DNA from: a candidate division TM6 bacterium GW2011_GWE2_42_60
GTDB taxonomy: Bacteria > Babelota > Babeliae > Babelales > Babelaceae
Assembly: GCA_000996275.1 (NCBI GenBank)
Contig: LCEG01000001.1
Coordinates: forward strand, 62,001 to 126,000
Direction: 5' to 3'
DNA: 64,000 nt
Shown here piece after piece: positions 59,661 to 64,000 of the stretch (position 1 is its first letter; every line of letters begins with the position of its first letter). Below the pieces are notes generated by a model, which saw only the letters and a list, made by a program, of their open reading frames with translations, searched no databases and was not told the origin of the DNA. A program made the translations under genes and the position numbers.

Positions 59661-62009
59661 TTAGGCGGCAGGAGCAATAAGATCAACGGGAACGGGGGCT
59701 TCTTGTTTAGGAGTGAGCCAGTCGATAAACTGTCTGCGTTTTTGTTCATTTTTAAACCACCAAGGATGTTCACCGGGTACAAGTTTAAAGGTTCGCGTAA
59801 AGGTTCCATCGGCATTATCAAGCACTTCGACGTTGAAGTTGGTGATGCGACCGCTTGTTTCAGCTTCTAGTTTGGTTGGCTCAAAGAAGTGGGTAGCTGC
59901 AATAATAGTGCTTTGTTTGCTTTGAATAATCTTGCCAAAAGCATCGTGCACAAGCGCTTCGGCGGTCTGTTGGACGGTCCCTTTGATGGTTTCGTCTAAA
60001 ATTGCAAAACTCAATTCTCCGGCAGGCAATTCTGTAATTGTTTCAACCATAAGATCAAGTTTGTATTTTTCTGCTACTAAGGTCGACATGTCGTCATGCT
60101 CACGTTCTTCGAGATAGACAAGAAAGCGATTGACTGGAGCGAGCTCTATCTCACCGGGGGCGATACAGAGTGTTTGAGCTTCAATAATTGCTTGCGCGAC
60201 AGCCTTCATTGTTTTTGTTTTTCCGCAGCCATTTCCACCCGTAAGAAGAATATTTGCATTACCGTTGAGGCCAAGATGAAGGGAGTTGCAAATGGCTTTT
60301 TTGGGGCCAATAAGAACGTTCCAGAAGTTGTTGAGTTTGATGAAAGGGACTCGTTCTTCGGCGAATTTTGCAATAGTATAATGGACGTTCTGGTTTTTTG
60401 TTGAATGAACTTGGAAGGCGGCGGCGACATTGGTGTCGACTTGCCCAATGGCATAGAGCATTTCTACCAGGTCATACTTTAGTTCGGACATGAGTGTATT
60501 TGTAGCAAGTGCATTGCCTGGTACATTGGCAAGCAGTGAAGGGTTTTCTGAGAATGCAGGTGATTTGAGTGATCGAATGAGGCGGCCCATATCAGAAGTA
60601 GTTGTTTGTTGCGAAAGAAGCTCTTTGAGAGGAGTTATGAGTTCTTGAAGTTCTGGGCAGTCTGCTTCGTCAATAACTTGCTTAATCTCTTCGCATCCTT
60701 CAATAATTCGGGCAACCCCGGCAAGTTTTGTCTGGAAACTTTTAATAACTGCTCCATATATTTTTTGAGTCATGATGAAGCCGTAAATTCCAAACGCACG
60801 AAAAAAATCTTCAATAACCAGATTTCCACCCGCAATGACATAGCTTCCGATTACAGATTTAGTCGATGGTTGCGGAACTATGCGATTGAGTTTTTGTCGT
60901 TTTTTATCGATCCAAAGCGTCCGGAAGTCTTCGATCTTCCCTAATTGCCCTAAGAGCGCAGTATCACCAAACGAAAGGAATTTATGGCCTTTGTGATGGG
61001 TAATATGCATGCGATCATTATTTATCTTTTCTTTATTGTAGCCATATAAAGTAGGTAGATGTCTTACGACTTCAAGAACAGCGCTATCGAGGATTGTTTT
61101 GAGTGGGAAGAGTGCAAGAATACCGAGCTTTTTAAGAAAGTTGGGTTGTCTTTTGAGTTCCTTCCCGCAATGTTTTCCTTCGTAAGCGATGCATCCAAAT
61201 GTGTGGAGTGGTATAAGGCTTATGAGTGATTGTGCTTGAGAAACGAAGTAATAGAGGGAGAGCGCCGAGGTGCTCTTGTTAAGGTCTTTTCCAATACTGA
61301 TATTAGGAAAATAGAACATATCAAGAAATTGTTTTGCCATCTGATGATGTGTGTTGAAAAAGGTGAGATAGTGTCCTTGTCCAGAAGCTATTTTCTCGAG
61401 TGATTTTTGAAGTTTAGCCAGCGTTTCTGGGTGCTCGACAAGATAGGTAACCAGCGTTTTTCTTTTCTTAAGTTCAATAAGAGACGTTTGAAGTGTTACC
61501 AGTTTTTCTGCCGTATTAATTTTCCCAAACAATGTTTTTGTGGGAATAGTGGCGAGAACACTACTGCTTCCATCTTCGCTTTTCAATAAATTAAGCCGCT
61601 TGATGGTTTGTGGTTCGAGCAAAACAGCTTTGTTTGAAAGTTCAAAAGGATGTTTTTGTGTAAGTAAATTGATATAAAGGCCAAGGCATGATGATTCTTC
61701 AGGAGTTTTTTCACTCTCTTCAAGTATTTTAAGGATATTGAATTCTTCTGTTTGAGCTGGTTTGTCTGGTTGGGTTGCAGAAGCATCAAGTTGCGGAAGA
61801 ATATCTCTTTTTTGCTGTTCAAGAAGGGAGTTTATATCGAGAAGTTCTGGTGCGAGAATATCGCGATAAATATTTGGGCCTTTATTTGCGTGAGCCGTTG
61901 CCGGAACGCCTATTGAACTACCAAGTATGAGTTGAGTGGTGCTAAAAAAAACAAGAATACTTGTTAGTTTTAATCCAAAATTTAGGGCATTAAAAGTTTT
62001 ATTATTCAC
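59661..62009 (-). CDS. Secreted MutS-type ATPase (MutS domain V), non-canonical
   Basis: The 782-residue protein starts with a signal peptide (LTSILVFFSTTQLILGSSIG). The middle is a large helical region resembling the MutS lever/core only in outline. The C-terminus has a MutS-type ABC ATPase: NILLTGGNGCGKTKTMKAVAQ (Walker A), FAILDETIKGT (Walker B with catalytic Glu) and IIAATHFFEP (switch His). The mismatch-recognition domain is missing. ATP hydrolysis outside the cytosol implies delivery to a host or an atypical topology. The GTG start at 62009 has no convincing upstream site. Confidence 0.8.
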   Translation of the reverse strand: MNNKTFNALNFGLKLTSILVFFSTTQLILGSSIGVPATAHANKGPNIYRDILAPELLDINSLLEQQKRDILPQLDASATQPDKPAQTEEFNILKILEESEKTPEESSCLGLYINLLTQKHPFELSNKAVLLEPQTIKRLNLLKSEDGSSSVLATIPTKTLFGKINTAEKLVTLQTSLIELKKRKTLVTYLVEHPETLAKLQKSLEKIASGQGHYLTFFNTHHQMAKQFLDMFYFPNISIGKDLNKSTSALSLYYFVSQAQSLISLIPLHTFGCIAYEGKHCGKELKRQPNFLKKLGILALFPLKTILDSAVLEVVRHLPTLYGYNKEKINNDRMHITHHKGHKFLSFGDTALLGQLGKIEDFRTLWIDKKRQKLNRIVPQPSTKSVIGSYVIAGGNLVIEDFFRAFGIYGFIMTQKIYGAVIKSFQTKLAGVARIIEGCEEIKQVIDEADCPELQELITPLKELLSQQTTTSDMGRLIRSLKSPAFSENPSLLANVPGNALATNTLMSELKYDLVEMLYAIGQVDTNVAAAFQVHSTKNQNVHYTIAKFAEERVPFIKLNNFWNVLIGPKKAICNSLHLGLNGNANILLTGGNGCGKTKTMKAVAQAIIEAQTLCIAPGEIELAPVNRFLVYLEEREHDDMSTLVAEKYKLDLMVETITELPAGELSFAILDETIKGTVQQTAEALVHDAFGKIIQSKQSTIIAATHFFEPTKLEAETSGRITNFNVEVLDNADGTFTRTFKLVPGEHPWWFKNEQKRRQFIDWLTPKQEAPVPVDLIAPAA

Positions 62010-62190
62010 CGCAGGCTTTCTGTTTTTTGGGGAGATTGGGTTTTATTTTATTGATAATAGTGTAGAGGTTTGCGGTTTTTTGTAAAGTACACCCCTTTTG
62101 TGAATAATTTTTTGGCCAGATTTTTAGAGGGCCTTATGATCTCTAATTTAACAATTCATCGAATTTTGGGAGGATTTTGTAAACCTACTC

Positions 62191-62218
62191 TTGAAATAAG
62201 AAAGAAAACCTCTAAACT
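62191..62218 (+). promoter_or_regulatory. Promoter of the tRNA-rpmG-secE-nusG cluster
   Basis: TTGAAA (62191-62196, 5/6), 16 bases, TAAACT (62213-62218, 4/6), placing the transcription start about 10 bases before tRNA-Tyr. Confidence 0.6.
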
Positions 62219-62234
62219 GTTTTCATAGGCTGAT

Positions 62235-62320
62235 GGCGAGATACCCAAGTGGCCAACGGGGGCGGACTGTAAATCCGCTGGCATACGCCTTCGTAGGTTC
62301 GAATCCTACTCTCGCCACCA
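62235..62320 (+). tRNA. tRNA-Tyr (GTA), CCA encoded
   Basis: Class II tRNA of 86 bases with acceptor stem GGCGAGA/TCTCGCC, anticodon loop CTGTAAA, a long variable arm and T-arm GTAGG-TTCGAAT-CCTAC. ACCA is encoded at the 3' end. Confidence 0.96.
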
Positions 62321-62328
62321 CTTTTTAT

Positions 62329-62406
62329 GCGGGAATAGCTCAATTTGGCTAGAGCGACAGCCTTCCAAGCTGTAGGTTGCGGGTTCGAGTCCCGTTTCCC
62401 GCTCCA
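62329..62406 (+). tRNA. tRNA-Gly (TCC), CCA encoded
   Basis: Acceptor stem GCGGGAA/TTCCCGC, anticodon stem ACAGC/GCTGT with loop CTTCCAA, T-arm GCGGG-TTCGAGT-CCCGT (one wobble), TCCA end. It starts 8 bases after tRNA-Tyr. Confidence 0.95.
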
Positions 62407-62469
62407 TAAATTAAGCACAATGCGGTTTATGGAAAAAAGATAGGCATATTAGCTTATACATAAGCGTAA

Positions 62470-62545
62470 GCTGACGTAGCTCAGTTGGTAGAGCAGCTGA
62501 TTTGTAATCAGCAGGTCATCGGTTCAAGTCCGATCGTCAGCTCCA
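62470..62545 (+). tRNA. tRNA-Thr (TGT), CCA encoded
   Basis: Acceptor stem GCTGACG/CGTCAGC, anticodon stem GCTGA/TCAGC with loop TTTGTAA, T-arm ATCGG-TTCAAGT-CCGAT and a TCCA end. Confidence 0.95.
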
Positions 62546-62630
62546 TAAATTTGCTGTTGTCAAGGCGCTTTTTTTTGGTTACGCTGATACAACTGAGGTG
62601 TGCTTGCATATTTTATGTATTGGGAATTAA

Positions 62631-62706
62631 GCCCACGTAGCTCAGTTGGCAGAGCACTTCCTTGGTAAGGGAGAGGTCACCGGTTCAAATCCGGTCGCGG
62701 GCTCCA
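62631..62706 (+). tRNA. tRNA-Thr (GGT), CCA encoded
   Basis: Acceptor strands GCCCACG and CGCGGGC pair with one A-C mismatch at the fifth pair. Anticodon loop is TTGGTAA and the T-arm ACCGG-TTCAAAT-CCGGT, ending TCCA. It directly precedes rpmG, where many bacteria have tuf. Confidence 0.93.
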
Positions 62707-62751
62707 AAAAATTTTAGAAAAATTCCAATAGAAGTAAGGGAATAAGAAGCT

Positions 62752-62910
62752 ATGGCAAAAGATAGAATTATTTCACATTTGGCGTGTGAAAAATGCCGAG
62801 CTCGTAATTATACGCAGGTAGTGACTCGCAATCGTAAGCTTGGTGATTTAAAGCTAAGTAAGCATTGTTCATCCTGTCGCGCGCATACTATGCACAAAGA
62901 GACAAAATAG
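62752..62910 (+). CDS. rpmG: Large ribosomal subunit protein bL33
   Basis: Too short for the ORF track: 52 residues beginning MAKDRIISHLACEKCRARNY and ending SCRAHTMHKETK. CEKC and CSSC are the paired zinc-binding motifs of the C+ form of bL33, and VTRNRKLGDLKLSKHC is the family core. It is a component of the 50S subunit near the E site. It lies between tRNA-Thr and tRNA-Trp, as is usual for rpmG-secE-nusG clusters. Confidence 0.95.
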   Translation: MAKDRIISHLACEKCRARNYTQVVTRNRKLGDLKLSKHCSSCRAHTMHKETK

Positions 62911-62919
62911 CGATTTGGA

Positions 62920-62995
62920 AGGCCAGTAGCTCCAACGGTAGAGCAGCAGACTCCAAATCTGCGTGTTGGGGGTTCGAATCCCTCCTGGCCTGCCA
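62920..62995 (+). tRNA. tRNA-Trp (CCA), CCA end encoded
   Basis: Acceptor stem AGGCCAG/CTGGCCT, anticodon stem GCAGA/TCTGC with loop CTCCAAA, T-arm GGGGG-TTCGAAT-CCCTC (one wobble), GCCA end. It begins 9 bases after the rpmG stop and leads into secE. Confidence 0.96.
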
Positions 62996-63022
62996 TAGAT
63001 TCTTTTCTTGGGGATGTTCGAG

Positions 63023-63223
63023 ATGAGTAATGTTGGACGTTTTTTTGGCGAAGTGCAAACAGAGCTGAAGCGTGTTGAGTGGCCAAAGTGGAATGAGTTT
63101 GTTGGTGCGACGGTTGTTGTGCTTTTTCTTATCGTTTTTTTTGCTGCTCTTTTGTGGGTTGTTGACCAGGGAATAACGATAGGTATTAAGTATATTTTCC
63201 GCTTGTTTTTTCCCGGATTTTAG
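63023..63223 (+). CDS. secE: Preprotein translocase subunit SecE
   Basis: The 66-residue protein from ATG 63023 (MSNVGRFFGEVQTELKRVEWPKWNEF) shows the SecE amphipathic segment with the conserved KRVEWPKW, followed by a single membrane helix (VVVLFLIVFFAALLWVVDQ). It stabilises SecY in the translocon. The track start five codons upstream is less well placed than ATG 63023. Confidence 0.93.
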   Translation: MSNVGRFFGEVQTELKRVEWPKWNEFVGATVVVLFLIVFFAALLWVVDQGITIGIKYIFRLFFPGF

Positions 63224-63236
63224 GTAGAACGGCATT

Positions 63237-63758
63237 ATGAAACAGTGGTTTGTTATCCAGGTACAGGTTGGAAGTGAAGAGATTGTTCAGGCGGATCTTT
63301 CAAAGCGTGTTGAAGAGACAGGGCTTGAAGATTTGTTTGGACAGATACTTATTCCATCTGCAAGAATTCGGCAGTTTTTTAGTCCCGAGGAGGCTGATCA
63401 AGATCAGCAGCTCTTTCCGGGCTATATGCTTATTGAGATGGAGGCGACTCCAGAAGCAATTCGACTCGTGGCCATGGCGCCGCGGGTTGTACGTTTTCTT
63501 GGTGGAGCTAACCCTGTGCCGCTTTCTCAAAAAGAAATTGATCGTGTTTTAGCTCAAGTTCGCGGTGAAGTAACAGTCACGGCTGAAAAACTGCAATTTG
63601 AGGTTGGAAAAGAGGTCGAGATAAAGGATGGAGCATTTGCTGGATTTGTTGGTATCATCGACTCTGTCGATGATGAAAACGAAAAGCTGATGGTGATGGT
63701 GAGCATTTTCGGAAGAATGACACCTGTGGAATTGAGTTTTGATCAGATTAAGCGCTAG
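63237..63758 (+). CDS. nusG: Transcription termination/antitermination protein NusG
   Basis: The 173-residue protein has the NGN domain (KQWFVIQVQVGSEEIVQADL, LFPGYMLIEMEA, RVVRFLG) and a C-terminal KOW domain (FEVGKEVEIKDGAFAGFVGIIDSVD). It binds RNA polymerase to reduce pausing and to couple to Rho or ribosomal S10. It sits 13 bases after secE and 18 bases before rplK. Confidence 0.96.
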   Translation: MKQWFVIQVQVGSEEIVQADLSKRVEETGLEDLFGQILIPSARIRQFFSPEEADQDQQLFPGYMLIEMEATPEAIRLVAMAPRVVRFLGGANPVPLSQKEIDRVLAQVRGEVTVTAEKLQFEVGKEVEIKDGAFAGFVGIIDSVDDENEKLMVMVSIFGRMTPVELSFDQIKR

Positions 63759-63776
63759 TGGCTAGGTGGGATCATT

Positions 63777-64000
63777 ATGGCTAAGAAAATAAAAGCGATT
63801 GTTCGCTTACAGCTCCCCGCAGGGGCAGCTACGCCTGCGCCGCCGACCGGTTCTGTGCTCGGTCCGCATGGCATTAACATCATGGATTTTTGCAAACAGT
63901 TTAACGCAAAGACGTCTGACCGTAAGGGGCAGACTGTTCCTGCAGTTATTACGATTTACGTAGATCGTTCATTTGACTTTATTTTAAAGACTCAGCCAAC
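63777..64000 (+). CDS. rplK: Large ribosomal subunit protein uL11 (3' end cut by the window)
   Basis: ATG 63777 follows AGGTGGG and the translation [19 protein letters not shown], then [20 protein letters not shown], is the proline-rich N-terminal domain of uL11, which binds 23S rRNA at the GTPase centre. It is absent from the ORF track because it runs off the window. rplA and the rest of the L11/L10 operon should follow. Confidence 0.96.
   Translation, partial: MAKKIKAIVRLQLPAGAATPAPPTGSVLGPHGINIMDFCKQFNAKTSDRKGQTVPAVITIYVDRSFDFILKTQP

Noticed and set aside
62808-63235. Minus-strand ORFs of 92 and 115 codons
   Set aside because: They overlap rpmG, tRNA-Trp and secE on the other strand, all of which are certain.

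Overview
The window most resembles a small-genome, host-associated Gram-negative bacterium, and my best guess is Candidatus Dependentiae (TM6/Babeliae). This is inferred from gene content, not from a marker search. The clues are many secreted proteins of unknown function, an ankyrin-like secreted protein, a secreted MutS-type ATPase, a lysine-rich histone H1-like protein, a tail-fibre/adhesin-like surface protein, a TolC-type outer-membrane factor, and families of palindromic intergenic repeats. Ordinary single-copy housekeeping genes are interspersed throughout. A chlamydia-like lineage is the main alternative.

Layout. 1-7.5 kb (+): the tail of an unidentified gene, a secreted ankyrin-like protein, a ComB-family phosphatase, an alpha/beta hydrolase, two long perfect inverted repeats, a DUF4143 ATPase, then an EamA transporter, exported HAD protein and membrane protein. 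7.5-13.5 kb (-): mutL, a hypothetical gene with a probable frameshift, prmC, ftsY, a HAS-barrel-like protein and rnhB. 13.5-18.5 kb (+): an XRE/S24-like regulator, rpsF with a structured leader, rpsR, a membrane protein, typA and truA. 18.8-26.1 kb (mostly -): a minimal nucleotidyltransferase and GNAT pair, a histone-like protein, initiator tRNA, acpS, comM, a small secreted protein (+) and polA.

26-38.4 kb is the accessory core. It holds a HEPN (HI0074-like) gene and a decayed second copy, a DUF4143 ATPase, two paralogous secreted K/E-rich proteins with near-identical ends and divergent middles, a tail-fibre-like protein, two paralogous membrane proteins and a GIY-YIG nuclease. These are separated by repeat blocks built on CCGCTCAT...ATGAGCGG. 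Twelve copies carry a small hairpin whose stem sequence changes while complementarity is kept.

38.4-44.6 kb (-) is a tightly coupled operon: TolC-like, MacA-like adaptor, FtsX-like permease, ABC ATPase, and a secreted NADAR-domain protein. 44.7-59.6 kb (+, except atpG): a possible RecO-like protein, a giant MscS/MscK-like channel, a site-2-protease-like protein lacking its zinc motif, tyrS, a secreted repeat protein, lon, a PfkB kinase, orphan atpG (-), a NYN nuclease, tsaE and an FKBP lipoprotein. 59.7-62.0 kb (-): the MutS-type ATPase with a signal peptide. 62.2-64 kb (+): tRNA-Tyr/Gly/Thr/Thr, rpmG, tRNA-Trp, secE, nusG and the start of rplK, i.e. the classical tuf-secE-nusG-rplK neighbourhood without tuf.

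Starts were moved downstream of the ORF-track start where a Shine-Dalgarno sequence or conserved N-terminus favoured it. All calls were made by eye, without database searches.
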